Part shown: positions 1 to 8,003 of the stretch, in pieces | Layout of the letters: the number at the start of each line of letters is the position of its first letter | Numbering within the stretch: the stretch's first letter is position 1 | Assembly (NCBI GenBank): GCA_963705325.1 | Contig: OY970069.1 | Span: 2,976,001-3,040,000, forward strand | DNA: 64,000 nt | Source of the DNA: DATARH01 sp963705325 | Lineage (GTDB): Bacteria; Pseudomonadota; Alphaproteobacteria; ATCC43930; CGMCC-115725 | Direction of reading: 5' to 3' | Translations under genes and position numbers: made by a program | Notes under the pieces: model-generated | What the model saw: the letters and a program-made list of their open reading frames with translations, nothing else | Told to the model about the DNA's origin: nothing | The model's database searches: none

Positions 1-62
1 GCACGACGTTGGAAGGCACCGCACCGGTGATGGCGTAAGATTCAAGATTTGGGAGAACATCA

Positions 63-1104
63 ATGGCGAATTACGCCGAACGCTGGCCGAACTATCGCGA
101 AGACGACTTCATCCTCAAGGATTACTGCTTTGCCAGCGGCGAGACGCTGCCCGAGCTGAAGCTGCATTACCGGACGATGGGGGTGCCGCAGCGCAACGCG
201 GCGGGAAAGATCGTCAACGGCGTGCTGCTGTTGCAAGGCAACACCGGCACCGGCGAGAATTGGCTGCGGCCGAGCCTGGCCGACGAGCTCTACGGGCCGG
301 GTCAGCCGCTCGACGCGAGCGATTATTTCATCATTATGCAGGATGCGATCGGCCGTGGTGGATCGTCGAAGCCGTCGGACGGGTTGCGCGGCAACTTCCC
401 GCATTACCGATATCGCGGACATGGTCGACAGCGGCTACCGGCTGATCAGCGAGGGGCTGGGGGTGGCGCATCTGCGGCTGGTGATCGGCAGCTCGATGGG
501 CGGGATGCACGCCTGGATGTGGGCCGAGGCCTACCCCGATCTGATGGACGGGGTGATCCCGATCTCGTGCCAACCGGTCGAGATCAGCGGGCGCAACTGG
601 CTCGGCCGCCGCGCCGCGGCCGAGGCGATCCGCAACGACCCGGACTGGAACGGCGGCTTCTACGACAAGAACCCGACGCATTACGTCTATAGCGCCGCGG
701 GCAATTTCGGGGTCGAGAGCCCGACCCGCATTCAGGAGATGGCGCCGACCCTCGCCGCGGCCGACGCGCTCTACGAGAAGCGGCTCGAGGACGCGCGCAA
801 GGGAGACGCCAACAACCAGCTATGGGCGATCGAGGCGATCCGCGACTACAACCCAGAGCCCGATCTCGACAAGATCAAGGCCAAAGTGATGCTGATCAAC
901 GACGCCGAGGACCACGCCAACCCGCCCGAGCTCGGCACCGTCGAACGGGCGATGAAGCGAGTGAAGCAGGGGCGCTACGTGCTGATCCCGGCCGGGCCAG
1001 ACACGCACGGGCATTTCAGCCATTTCTACGCCAAGCTCTGGAAGCCGTATCTGATCGAGTTCCTTGCCGAGCTCGGGCCGGCGCGCGCTGAGGCCGCGGA
1101 GTAA
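63..1104 (+). pseudogene. MetX-like alpha/beta hydrolase (homoserine O-acetyltransferase family), frameshifted
   Basis: The reading frame opens at ATG 63 and runs as a MetX-family alpha/beta hydrolase up to FPHYRYR near base 411. It then continues one frame over from DMVDSGYRL to the stop at 1104. Removing one G near 412-415 restores a single protein of about 346 residues. The nucleophile elbow GSSMGGMH, the acid region INDAEDHANPP and the late His in DTHGHFSHF are all present, so the catalytic triad would be intact. Such proteins transfer or hydrolyse acyl groups; the true substrate is not readable here. Either a young pseudogene or a sequencing/assembly error. Confidence 0.8.
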
Positions 1105-1120
1105 GGCGCCGGGTGCTGCG

Positions 1121-1681
1121 ATGAGAAGCAAGGCCGGGTATTTCCTGGCGCCGATCCCGCTGATCCTGGGACTGGCGCTGGCCGGCTGGCTGGTGTGGTC
1201 AGGGATTGCCGCACTGCAGGGAGCGCTGACCCGGTTTGTCGTGCCTGGTACGAGCGTCCTGACGCTCGACAAGCCAGGCACTTATACGATCTTCCACGAG
1301 GCCGACAGCGTCGTCGACGGCAAGCTCTACGCGGCGCCGAACATCGCCGGGTTGGATATCAGTGTGGCTGCCGAGGCCAATGGCCAGGCAATCGCAGTGG
1401 TCGTTCCAGGCTTCAGCAGTACCTATGCGATCGGCGGTCACAGCGGGAAATCGGTGCTCGCCTTCACCATCGCCACGCCGGGCCGCTACCGCCTCAGCGC
1501 CCAATATGTCAGCGGCAATGGTGGGCCGCAGACCGTGCTCGCGGTCGGCCGGGGCTTTGTTGGCCGGCTGATCGGCACGATCTTCAGCGCGATCGCCGCG
1601 GTATTCGCCGGGTTCTTCGCGGCGCTGGTGCTGGTGCTGACGACCTATTTCCGCCGCCGCAAGATGCTGCGCGCGGCATAA
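1121..1681 (+). CDS. Small membrane protein, unknown function
   Basis: I do not recognise this 186-residue protein. It has a hydrophobic helix near residues 9-31, an extracytoplasmic beta-rich middle with many Gly/Ser/Thr, a second long hydrophobic segment near 150-178, and a basic tail (RRRK) that should stay in the cytoplasm. ATG 1121 is preferred over the upstream start at 1064, which would overlap the preceding acyltransferase. It lies 16 bp after that gene and could be cotranscribed with it. Confidence 0.65.
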   Translation: MRSKAGYFLAPIPLILGLALAGWLVWSGIAALQGALTRFVVPGTSVLTLDKPGTYTIFHEADSVVDGKLYAAPNIAGLDISVAAEANGQAIAVVVPGFSSTYAIGGHSGKSVLAFTIATPGRYRLSAQYVSGNGGPQTVLAVGRGFVGRLIGTIFSAIAAVFAGFFAALVLVLTTYFRRRKMLRAA

Positions 1682-1741
1682 ACCGGGATGCAGCCGGGCT
1701 GACACTTCACTGCGTTTGTCAGTCACCAAGAAGAGAGAGAG

Positions 1742-1895
1742 ATGGAGAGATTCGTCACCAGCGACGGCATCGGCCTCGCCTATTACATCGATGACTTCAC
1801 CAATCCGTGGCGGCGGGTAGAGACGGTGCTGCTGCTGCACGCGGCAATGGGGAGCGCTAGGCGCTATTTCGGTTGGGTTCCGCATCTGTGCCGCG
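1742..1895 (+). pseudogene. 5' fragment of an alpha/beta hydrolase gene cut by a transposon
   Basis: Starts at ATG 1742 after a purine-rich AAGAGAGAGAG leader. It encodes the N-terminus of an alpha/beta hydrolase (VLLLHAAMGSARRYFGWVPHLCR), which stops matching the family exactly where the IS1595-family element begins. The rest of the same protein (RDWRVVRLDLRGHG onward) resumes at 5046-5697. Joining the two pieces through a single copy of the 8-bp duplication gives an unbroken frame, so this was one gene before insertion. Confidence 0.88.
1888..1895. repeat. Target site duplication, left copy
   Basis: GTGCCGCG, identical to 5046-5053 on the other side of the IS1595-family element. The duplication lies inside the coding sequence of the interrupted hydrolase. 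Confidence 0.9.
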
Positions 1896-1993
1896 GGCTA
1901 CGTTACACTTGCCGTACCCGGATACAACCAGTATGATCGTCCTTGCTTCGGGGGCAACTTATGATCGCCCCGATCTCACTGGCGGAAATTGGT

Positions 1994-3082
1994 ATGGTCA
2001 GCTCGGTAAAAATCACAAATTTTCGTGGTTTCGAGAATCTTAAGGTCGATGATCTCGCCCTCATTAATATGATTGTCGGAGACAATGCAGTTGGGAAAAC
2101 AGCGTTTTTAGAAGCAATATTCCTGGCCTTATCGGGAAACGCAGATAAGCCTCTGCATCTTAAGCAATGGCGAGGAGGCACCGCTGGGTTTCAAACCGGG
2201 GTCCCAGATAGTGTTGTTGAAGGAATTTATGGCGATCTATTCAATGACGCTAAATCGGCAGAGGCGATATCTATCATTTTAACTGGCCGTGGGTACGAAA
2301 ATCGAAAACTCAAAATATCTAAGAGTCGCGGCGACGTAATCGTACCACTCAGCCGACAGCAACGGCGCGCACAAGCACGAACCAAATTGCCTCAACTTCA
2401 GCAGAGCGCAGTCTCCATTCCTATTTCTTTGACATGGATTGACCACCTAGGTGTCGAACGCTCTGCTATCGTATTGTTTGGACCGAATGGCCTAACTTTT
2501 CAAGGCACTGGTGAGCAGTTGCCCAACGCCTTCATGTATGCTGCGCAAATAAATATACCATCAGATGAGGCGGCGATGCATTACTCGACTTTGCGTCGTC
2601 GCCGGGAAGTTCAAAAATTCCGCGAGGCTTTCTTTTCTATATTTGAGGAGATCACTGATATATCGGTTGAAACAGAAAGCGGAAGCAGTGTTCTACTCGT
2701 TGATGTGCCGTGGGCAAAACAACTTTTGCCCTTAGGTACTTATTCAGGCGGAACGAATCGAGCGGCGGCCATAATGTTGGCTATTGCCAATCGCCGCGAA
2801 GGTCTGGTGCTCGTAGACGAAGTAGAAAGTGGTATTTATCACGCTCGACAAAGGAAGTATGCAAGATCACTTTTAACGCTTTCGCGAGAATATCAAACCC
2901 AACTTATAATGACGACACATAGTGAAGAATGGATACGTAATTTCTTAGAAGAGATATCCTCTCAAAAGAACACCGACATTGCGTTTTGGCGAATGGAGAG
3001 AGAGCGTGACCAACAACCGCGTATGAGACGTTTCACTGTCGCAGAATTTGCAGAAGGTATGTCTGCAGGTGAAATGCGGTGA
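1994..3082 (+). CDS. ABC/OLD-like ATPase, first gene of a two-gene putative defence cargo
   Basis: A 362-residue SMC/ABC-type ATPase of the AAA_15/AAA_21 kind. The N-terminus reads VKITNFRGFENL, as in RecF/OLD-like proteins. Walker A is GDNAVGKTAF (about residues 30-39), the signature-like motif is YSGGTNRAAA, Walker B is LVLVDEVESG, and the H-loop is MTTHSEEW. ATG 1994 was chosen because GGCGGA lies about 8 nt upstream and homologous ATPases begin at this point; TTG 1943 and ATG 1961 are alternatives. The gene is coupled by a 4-bp overlap to the TOPRIM-like gene. By family knowledge, ATPase/TOPRIM pairs (OLD, PARIS) act as phage-sensing nuclease or tRNase systems; the function here is inferred. 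Its GC is clearly lower than the backbone. Confidence 0.85.
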   Translation: MVSSVKITNFRGFENLKVDDLALINMIVGDNAVGKTAFLEAIFLALSGNADKPLHLKQWRGGTAGFQTGVPDSVVEGIYGDLFNDAKSAEAISIILTGRGYENRKLKISKSRGDVIVPLSRQQRRAQARTKLPQLQQSAVSIPISLTWIDHLGVERSAIVLFGPNGLTFQGTGEQLPNAFMYAAQINIPSDEAAMHYSTLRRRREVQKFREAFFSIFEEITDISVETESGSSVLLVDVPWAKQLLPLGTYSGGTNRAAAIMLAIANRREGLVLVDEVESGIYHARQRKYARSLLTLSREYQTQLIMTTHSEEWIRNFLEEISSQKNTDIAFWRMERERDQQPRMRRFTVAEFAEGMSAGEMR

Positions 3083-3789
3083 GTAGGGAATACAAATATG
3101 ACATTACCACAAACCACAAACTCATAGTGGGTGAGGGCGAATCCGACAGGAATTTTTTAGCGGAATTGTGTGTCGCGAATAGTATTAGTGGATTTGACTA
3201 TGCGTTTGCGGGTATCCATAACCCCAGATATAACCCAAGCGGATTTGATTGCTTTGGTACGTATCTAACAGTGCTTCAACGATTGGCTGGATTCCCCGCA
3301 TTAACGGATTTAGTGCTTGTCTGTGATAGCACTGATAATGCCGGTCAACGATTAACCCAATTACGAAGGCAAATTCGAAACGCCAATCGCGCGATCAACA
3401 ACCCAATCTATGATGCAGCTCCTGTTGCAAACACAATTGCTACCGCTGGCAATCCGCGCCTTCATGTATTGATGATACCGCATGGCGCAATGGGTGGACT
3501 TGAATCGGTCTGTGTCGATGTTTTGAGGGATACGTTAAATAATTCTGGTCAGGGGGGCACTCAAAAAGAAGGATGGGTCGATACGTTTGCAAATTCGGCT
3601 TGCGTTGGGTGGACTACGGAAAAGCGCGATAAGCTGAGGCTTCAAGCATTTATTTCGGCTGCATGGGCTTCCAAGCCAGATATGCACTTTTCGCAGTTAT
3701 TCGACATAACCGCAAATCAGTTGATTCCGTTGGACGGAGTCGCATTCCAGCAGATTAGGCAGTTCTTGGACGCCGTCGCCGCTCTATGA
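3079..3789 (+). CDS. TOPRIM-like (DUF3226/DUF4435-type) protein, second gene of putative defence cargo
   Basis: A 236-residue protein starting at GTG 3079, overlapping the ATPase stop as GTGA, which suggests translational coupling. The N-terminus KLIVGEGESDRNFL has the Glu of a TOPRIM fold, and LVLVCDSTDN supplies the acidic D-x-x-D-like strand end. GLESVCVDVL resembles the later conserved segment of DUF3226/DUF4435 proteins. In PARIS and OLD-type systems the TOPRIM partner is the nuclease effector released or activated by the ATPase. The pairing with an ATPase inside a transposon supports a defence role, but the exact family is not certain. Confidence 0.7.
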   Translation: MSREYKYDITTNHKLIVGEGESDRNFLAELCVANSISGFDYAFAGIHNPRYNPSGFDCFGTYLTVLQRLAGFPALTDLVLVCDSTDNAGQRLTQLRRQIRNANRAINNPIYDAAPVANTIATAGNPRLHVLMIPHGAMGGLESVCVDVLRDTLNNSGQGGTQKEGWVDTFANSACVGWTTEKRDKLRLQAFISAAWASKPDMHFSQLFDITANQLIPLDGVAFQQIRQFLDAVAAL

Positions 3790-3931
3790 CTGGCTTTCGC
3801 ACCACTTTTTTGAATGCGCGTTCAAAAGCCTCGCCTGTTTCGTCGGGTCCTGCGTCTATCGCAGCTTCGATGAAGCGTTTCGATTGCTCGGGATCGTCGC
3901 GCGGCGGGGCGGGTTTGCGTTTGGCTGTCAT
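3755..3931 (-). CDS. Small accessory ORF of the IS1595-family element
   Basis: A 58-residue ORF beginning ATG at 3931. It reads MTAKRKPAPPRDDPEQSKRF and continues with a short acidic/basic helix and an Arg-rich tail. I recognise the DDPEQSKRFIE pattern as a small protein often found beside IS1595-type transposases; its role is unknown. Its 3' end overlaps the convergent TOPRIM-like gene by 35 bp. It is on the same strand as the transposase, 118 bp downstream. Confidence 0.65.
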   Translation of the reverse strand: MTAKRKPAPPRDDPEQSKRFIEAAIDAGPDETGEAFERAFKKVVRKPVIERRRRPRTA

Positions 3932-4049
3932 GCCTGCAGTTTACTCCGATGCGGTGCCGAACGGCAGTCGTAACTGGCGTGGATCGTCCGGCTCACGCCA
4001 ATGCCGCTTGCGGTGCCGCGCCGCTCTGCCACGCACTTGTTCGCCGTTC

Positions 4050-4982
4050 TCAACGAGTTGTTTCGTAGGTCAACCGCTTGCCTTTGGCACCTTTGAGGGC
4101 GCGAGCGGCGCGGGTTTCGTCATCACAGCCCAACTTCTCGCGGTTGCTGTAGCGGAAATCGAACTCGCTCAGATACCGATGCAGATGCGCCTCGGAAACA
4201 TGGTGGTAGATACCGTTGACGCCGCGTTTGAGGTTGGAGAAGAAGCCTTCAACGGCGTTGCTCGTTACGACGCGACCGTCCGCCTCATAGCGGACGTATT
4301 CATCGTCGCTGTGCTTCACGGTGCCATGCGAGGCGAAGTTCCAGCCGATGTAGGTGAAGGCCCGCGCTTCATCGGTCATCAGGTGGCTGGCCCGATCCGC
4401 ATGTACCGCCAGCGCGGCGCGGAGAGTTTCGGCCCGCACGTTCGGCACATGGAACGACCGGGAAGAGCCGTCGCGCTCTACCAGCGTAAGAACCGGGTTC
4501 ATGTGAGCCGTACCCGCCCGCACCTTGGTTCCTGGCTTCCGGCCAACGTAAGTCCAGTCAGCCTCAATCGTCTTGCCCTCGCCACCAAGCGGTGGCTCAA
4601 ACAGGTCAGCCTTGCGAGTCATCATCAGCCGAACGCGGTGCGTGAGAAACCAAGCGGTTTTCATGCTGCACTTGAGAGTGCGCTGAAGTTGGCGGGTGCT
4701 AATCCCTTTCTTGCAAGCGCAAAGCAGGTAGATCGCCTGAAGCCAATAGCGGAATGGCGTATGGCTATCCTCGAACACGGTGCCGATCCGCACGGTGAAC
4801 GGCTTCTTGCACGAGTAGCACTTGCGCAGACCTGGCCGCGTCGTCTTGCCATTCAACGTGCCGATCCGCTCGCACTCACCGCAGAAGGGGCACACCGGGC
4901 CATCGGGCCACAGATGCGCTTCTACGAAAGCCAGCGCGGCTTCTTCGTTGTGGAAATGTGGGGCGTCGAACGTGGATTGCAT
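4050..4982 (-). CDS. IS1595-family transposase
   Basis: A 310-residue transposase. The N-terminal zinc ribbon is built from CPFCGEC and CYSC; an HTH-like region follows (GISTRQLQRTL), then a DDE-type catalytic core with Asp in IEADWTYVG and Asp in LMTDEAR. The later SNAVEGFFSNLKRG segment is typical of this family, which uses Asn or His as part of a DDNK/DDHK tetrad. The start at 4982 lies just inside the right inverted repeat. It is intact, so the transposon may still move. Confidence 0.92.
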   Translation of the reverse strand: MQSTFDAPHFHNEEAALAFVEAHLWPDGPVCPFCGECERIGTLNGKTTRPGLRKCYSCKKPFTVRIGTVFEDSHTPFRYWLQAIYLLCACKKGISTRQLQRTLKCSMKTAWFLTHRVRLMMTRKADLFEPPLGGEGKTIEADWTYVGRKPGTKVRAGTAHMNPVLTLVERDGSSRSFHVPNVRAETLRAALAVHADRASHLMTDEARAFTYIGWNFASHGTVKHSDDEYVRYEADGRVVTSNAVEGFFSNLKRGVNGIYHHVSEAHLHRYLSEFDFRYSNREKLGCDDETRAARALKGAKGKRLTYETTR

Positions 4983-5045
4983 AGCCGGTCTCCTATGAGA
5001 CCAAACCTACATCTAGGGGATAGGTATGTAAAGTGTAACGTTGCC

Positions 5046-5053
5046 GTGCCGCG
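5046..5053. repeat. Target site duplication, right copy
   Basis: GTGCCGCG, identical to 1888-1895. Collapsing the two copies restores the hydrolase reading frame. Confidence 0.9.
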
Positions 5054-5697
5054 ACTGGCGTGTGGTGCGGCTCGATTTGCGCGGCCATGGCGCCTCGCAG
5101 GTGCCGCCGGCCGGGGAGGCGCTGACCCTCGAGCGCCTGACGCGCGATGTCGAGGAGCTGCTCGACCATCTCGGTTGCGCGTCGGCGCATATCGTCGGCA
5201 ATTCGGCCGGTGGTTATCTCGGCCAGCAGCTGGCGATGACCCGGCCGCAGCGGGTCAAGAGCCTCAGCCTGTTCGGGTCGACCCCGGGTCTCAAGAACAG
5301 CCAGGCGCCGAGCTGGATCCCGCAGATTCAGGCGAAAGGCCTGCGCGGCTTTCTCGCCGAGACGATCCGCGACCGGCTGCCGGCGGAAGCCGATCCGGGC
5401 CTGGTCGAATGGTTTCTCGACGAGGCGGCGAAGAACGACCCGGCCTATATCGGCAAGTTCGTGCTGCTGATGGCGAGCTACGATTGGAGCGGCGAGGTCG
5501 AGCGCATCCGGTGTCCGACGCTGGTGGTGATTCCGGGCGCCGAGACCGTCGGCTCGATTGAAAATTACCAGCCGTTCCGCCAGCTCAAGGATGTTGAGTT
5601 CAAAACCTACGAGAGCTTGCCGCACAATATCTGCGACGCGGTGCCGGACCGCTGCGCCGATGATGTGGCCGACTTCCTGCGTCGACGGTGTTGCTGA
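5046..5697 (+). pseudogene. 3' fragment of the interrupted alpha/beta hydrolase
   Basis: Continues the protein begun at 1742 with RDWRVVRLDLRGHGAS, the nucleophile elbow GNSAGGYLG and the late acid/His region (LPHNICDAVPDR). The catalytic Ser is in this part, so neither fragment alone is a full enzyme, although a start such as ATG 5047 could give an N-terminally short product. The stop overlaps the ATG of the SRAP gene as TGATG, showing the original operon arrangement. Confidence 0.87.
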
Positions 5698-6389
5698 TGT
5701 GCAATCTCTATTCGTACACCAAGTCGCAGGACGAGGCGCGCCGGCTGATGCGGGTCCTCGACGACCGTACCGGCAATCAGCCGCCGCTGCCTGCGATCTT
5801 CCCCGATCAGATGGCGCCGGTGGTGCGCACCGGCCGCGATGGCGCGCGCGAAATGTTACCGATGCGCTGGGGCCTTCCGTCGCCGCAAGCGGGCGGAAGG
5901 CCGGTCACCAATGTGCGCAACACCAAGAGCGCGTGGTGGCGGCCGTGGCTGGAGCCGCGCTGGCGCTGCCTGGTGCCGGCAAATTCGTTCTGCGAGTGGA
6001 CCGAGACGCGCCCAAAGGTGACGCACTGGTTCGCGCTCGATGACGAGCGGCGGCTCTTCGCCTTTGCCGGCATCTGGCGCCCATGGACCGGGGAGCGCGG
6101 CAAGGAAACGGGCGAGCACCTGCTCCATGGGTTTTTGACGACCGAGCCCGACGCGGTGGTGCGCCCGATCCACGCTAAGGCGATGCCGGTGATGCTAACG
6201 ACGCCCGAGGAGTGGGACGTTTGGTTGCGTGCTCCCGCCGACGAGGCCTTGGCGCTGCAACGGCCGCTGCCCGCCGAGCGGCTGCGCATCGTCGCAAGCG
6301 GCGAGAAAGAAGACCCGCCGCCCGGCGCGATGCCGGAGCCCACGCCCGAGCGCGCGCCAGAGTTGCCGTTATTCGCGTCGCGGCTATAG
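5697..6389 (+). CDS. SRAP domain protein (YedK/HMCES family), abasic-site DNA-protein crosslinker
   Basis: Starts MCNLYS, placing the catalytic Cys at residue 2 after Met removal, as required for SRAP proteins that covalently trap abasic sites in single-stranded DNA. Also visible are the Asn in VTNVRNTK, the EW motif in SFCEWTE, and the His in RPIHAKAMP, all family active-site positions. About 230 residues, the usual length. ATG 5697 is used, not the upstream in-frame 5688, because Cys2 must follow the initiator. It overlaps the hydrolase remnant by 1 bp and lies 27 bp before the tRNA-Leu attachment site. Confidence 0.9.
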   Translation: MCNLYSYTKSQDEARRLMRVLDDRTGNQPPLPAIFPDQMAPVVRTGRDGAREMLPMRWGLPSPQAGGRPVTNVRNTKSAWWRPWLEPRWRCLVPANSFCEWTETRPKVTHWFALDDERRLFAFAGIWRPWTGERGKETGEHLLHGFLTTEPDAVVRPIHAKAMPVMLTTPEEWDVWLRAPADEALALQRPLPAERLRIVASGEKEDPPPGAMPEPTPERAPELPLFASRL

Positions 6390-6390
6390 T
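6363..6390 (+). promoter_or_regulatory. Putative promoter of the split tRNA-Leu
   Basis: TTGCCG at 6363-6368 and TATAGT at 6385-6390, spaced by 16 bp, sit 26 bp before the first base of the tRNA. The -10 overlaps the SRAP stop codon. Sequence resemblance only. Confidence 0.45.
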
Positions 6391-6416
6391 CGCGCGCCAA
6401 TAGTGGTTCGCACCGT

Positions 6417-6456
6417 GCGGGTGTGGCGGAATGGTAGACGCGGCAGACTCAAAATC
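6417..6456 (+). tRNA. tRNA-Leu(CAA) 5' half, split by island integration
   Basis: The sequence from GCGGGTG to the anticodon loop (CTCAAAA) is the 5' part of a Leu tRNA with anticodon CAA: acceptor strand, D arm and 5' anticodon stem. It runs straight into AT-rich island DNA after AAAATC. The missing anticodon 3' strand, long variable arm, T arm and CCA are at 44802-44847. Joined through the shared 27-bp core, the two halves give a standard tRNA with a GCGGGTG/CACCCGC acceptor stem. Confidence 0.92.
6430..6456. repeat. attL core of the integrated island (27 bp)
   Basis: These 27 bases, covering D-loop to anticodon loop of tRNA-Leu(CAA), are identical to 44775-44801. The flanks differ on both sides, so this is the recombination core shared by attL and attR. 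The element between is 38.3 kb. Confidence 0.92.
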
Positions 6457-6589
6457 ATTCATAAATAAGATTTTACAACATAAATATCATAAATATCAAT
6501 AAGTTAGATAAAATAAACCACCGAAACAGTCGTTTCACAATCCTTACACATTTATTGACCCATTAAGCCTTTGCGCTTAAGATTGGCGC
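6457..6589. other. AT-rich island end with short repeats, probable integrase arm sites
   Basis: Much more AT-rich than its surroundings. Contains two adjacent copies of ATAAATATC (6480-6488, 6489-6497). The string AATATCAAT also occurs just inside the right end near 44761-44769, as expected for arm-type recombinase sites. It separates attL from the integrase gene. Confidence 0.5.
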
Positions 6590-7828
6590 ATGACGATCAC
6601 CCACGCCCTCATCGACGGCAAGCTGCACGTCTACAGACGCGAGAACAGCCGTTTCTGGCAATGTTCCAGCTATCTCGCCGGACGCAATCATCGCAACAGC
6701 ACCAAGACCGACAGCCTTGAGCGCGCCAAGATCGTCGCCGAGGAATGGTATTTCGGCCTCCGCCTTGCGCATCGCGCAGGCGAGTTACGGGGCGGCAAAA
6801 GCTTTCAGGCTGCTGCCGACCAGTTTCTCCGCGAATACGAAGCCCTCACGATTGGTGAGCGGAACCCCGAATACGTGAAAAGCCACGGCGACCGGCTGCG
6901 CGTCCATCTCCTCCCGTTCTTCGGCAACAAGTCGGTATCGGACATCACACCGGGGCTCGTGCAGGAATACCGGATCCACCGCACAACCTCACGCAAGGAT
7001 AAAAAGACCGGGCTTGCGCTGCGTCCCGCACGCAGCACGCTTCACCACGAGATCGTGACGTTGAGGCAGGTTCTCAAAACCGCCCAGCGCCACGGCTGGG
7101 TCAAATTCATCCCGGACCTGTCTCCTCCCTACAAAACCTCGGGGAAGATCAGCCACCGCGCGTGGTTCTCCCCCGAAGAATACAAACAACTCTATGAGGC
7201 GACCCGGAAGAGGGCGCAGAACCCTCCGAAGCCTCGCTGGAAATGGCAATGCGAACAGCTGCACGATTACGTGCTCTTCATGGTCAATACCGGCCTCAGG
7301 CCGGACGAAGTCTCACGTCTCGAATACCGCGACGTGGAGACCGTCAAGGACAAGCCGACCGGCGAAACCATCCTTGAGATTAGCGTTCGCGGCAAACGCG
7401 GCGTCGGCTATTGCAAGAGCATGCCGGGAGCCGTGGTGCCGTTCGAACGGCTCAAAAAACGCAACAAACCGGCTCTGACGGACCGCCTGTTTCCCAAAAC
7501 GCACCGCGAATTGTTAAACGCCATTCTCGATGAAGAGGGTCTCAAAAAAGATCGAGAAGGCCTACCCCGCACGGCCTATAGCCTCCGGCACACATACATC
7601 TGCCTGCGGCTGATGGAAGGTGCCGACATCTATCAGATCGCCAAAAACTGCCGCACCAGCGTCGAGATGATCGAGAAATTCTACGCCGCGCACATCAAGA
7701 ACATGATCGACGCGGCGGCGGTCAATGTTAGAAGGGCGGCTATACCTGCCGCCCCAAAGAAGCGGCCGAACGGCCGCACTCCGAGGGCTGCCGCGAACGC
7801 AAAACGCCCGAGAGTCCGCCGGAAGTAA
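6590..7828 (+). CDS. int: Tyrosine recombinase / phage-type integrase
   Basis: A 412-residue site-specific recombinase. It has an N-terminal arm-binding part, a SAM-like core-binding domain (about 85-190) and a C-terminal catalytic domain. Catalytic residues visible are Arg in NTGLRPDE, the His-x-x-Arg box in YSLRHTY, and the Tyr in MIEKFYAAH. It sits immediately inside attL, the usual place for the integrase of a tRNA-targeting island, and should act at the 27-bp core in the anticodon region. Basic Lys/Arg-rich tail. Confidence 0.93.
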   Translation: MTITHALIDGKLHVYRRENSRFWQCSSYLAGRNHRNSTKTDSLERAKIVAEEWYFGLRLAHRAGELRGGKSFQAAADQFLREYEALTIGERNPEYVKSHGDRLRVHLLPFFGNKSVSDITPGLVQEYRIHRTTSRKDKKTGLALRPARSTLHHEIVTLRQVLKTAQRHGWVKFIPDLSPPYKTSGKISHRAWFSPEEYKQLYEATRKRAQNPPKPRWKWQCEQLHDYVLFMVNTGLRPDEVSRLEYRDVETVKDKPTGETILEISVRGKRGVGYCKSMPGAVVPFERLKKRNKPALTDRLFPKTHRELLNAILDEEGLKKDREGLPRTAYSLRHTYICLRLMEGADIYQIAKNCRTSVEMIEKFYAAHIKNMIDAAAVNVRRAAIPAAPKKRPNGRTPRAAANAKRPRVRRK

Positions 7829-7964
7829 GGGAACCCGCAACCCGGTAACACCTATTGGCGAACGCCAACGCTTCTCATCTCAAGACGCCGCCCGACGCGG
7901 CGACGACCACAAAACGAATAAGCCACAGAAAGACGCCCAACCGAGGCGGGTTGCCAAATGGGCC

Positions 7965-7993
7965 TTGGCGAGCCGCCACTCCCTGGCTATAGA
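7965..7993 (+). promoter_or_regulatory. Putative sigma70 promoter of the island tRNA-Leu
   Basis: TTGGCG at 7965-7970 and TATAGA at 7988-7993 with 17-bp spacing. The mature tRNA begins 11 bases after the -10 box, so the intron-bearing tRNA appears to have its own promoter. Confidence 0.55.
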
Positions 7994-8003
7994 TAAGCCG
8001 TGT

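Larger units (their letters stand above)
1896..5045. mobile_element. IS1595-family transposon with passenger ATPase/TOPRIM genes
   Basis: The ends are inverted repeats: GGCTACGTTACACTT at 1896-1910 and, on the other strand, GGCAACGTTACACTT at 5045-5031. They are flanked by an exact 8-bp direct repeat GTGCCGCG (1888-1895 and 5046-5053), and 8 bp is the known target duplication of the IS1595 family. Inside are a DDNK/E-type transposase, a small accessory ORF typical of this family, and two AT-richer cargo genes reading from the left end. The element splits an alpha/beta hydrolase gene. Total length is 3150 bp. Confidence 0.93.

Noticed and set aside
3786..5561. A 591-codon open frame on the plus strand
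   Set aside because: It is the antisense shadow of the IS1595-family transposase joined to antisense or out-of-frame hydrolase sequence; no family motifs, and it spans the element end.
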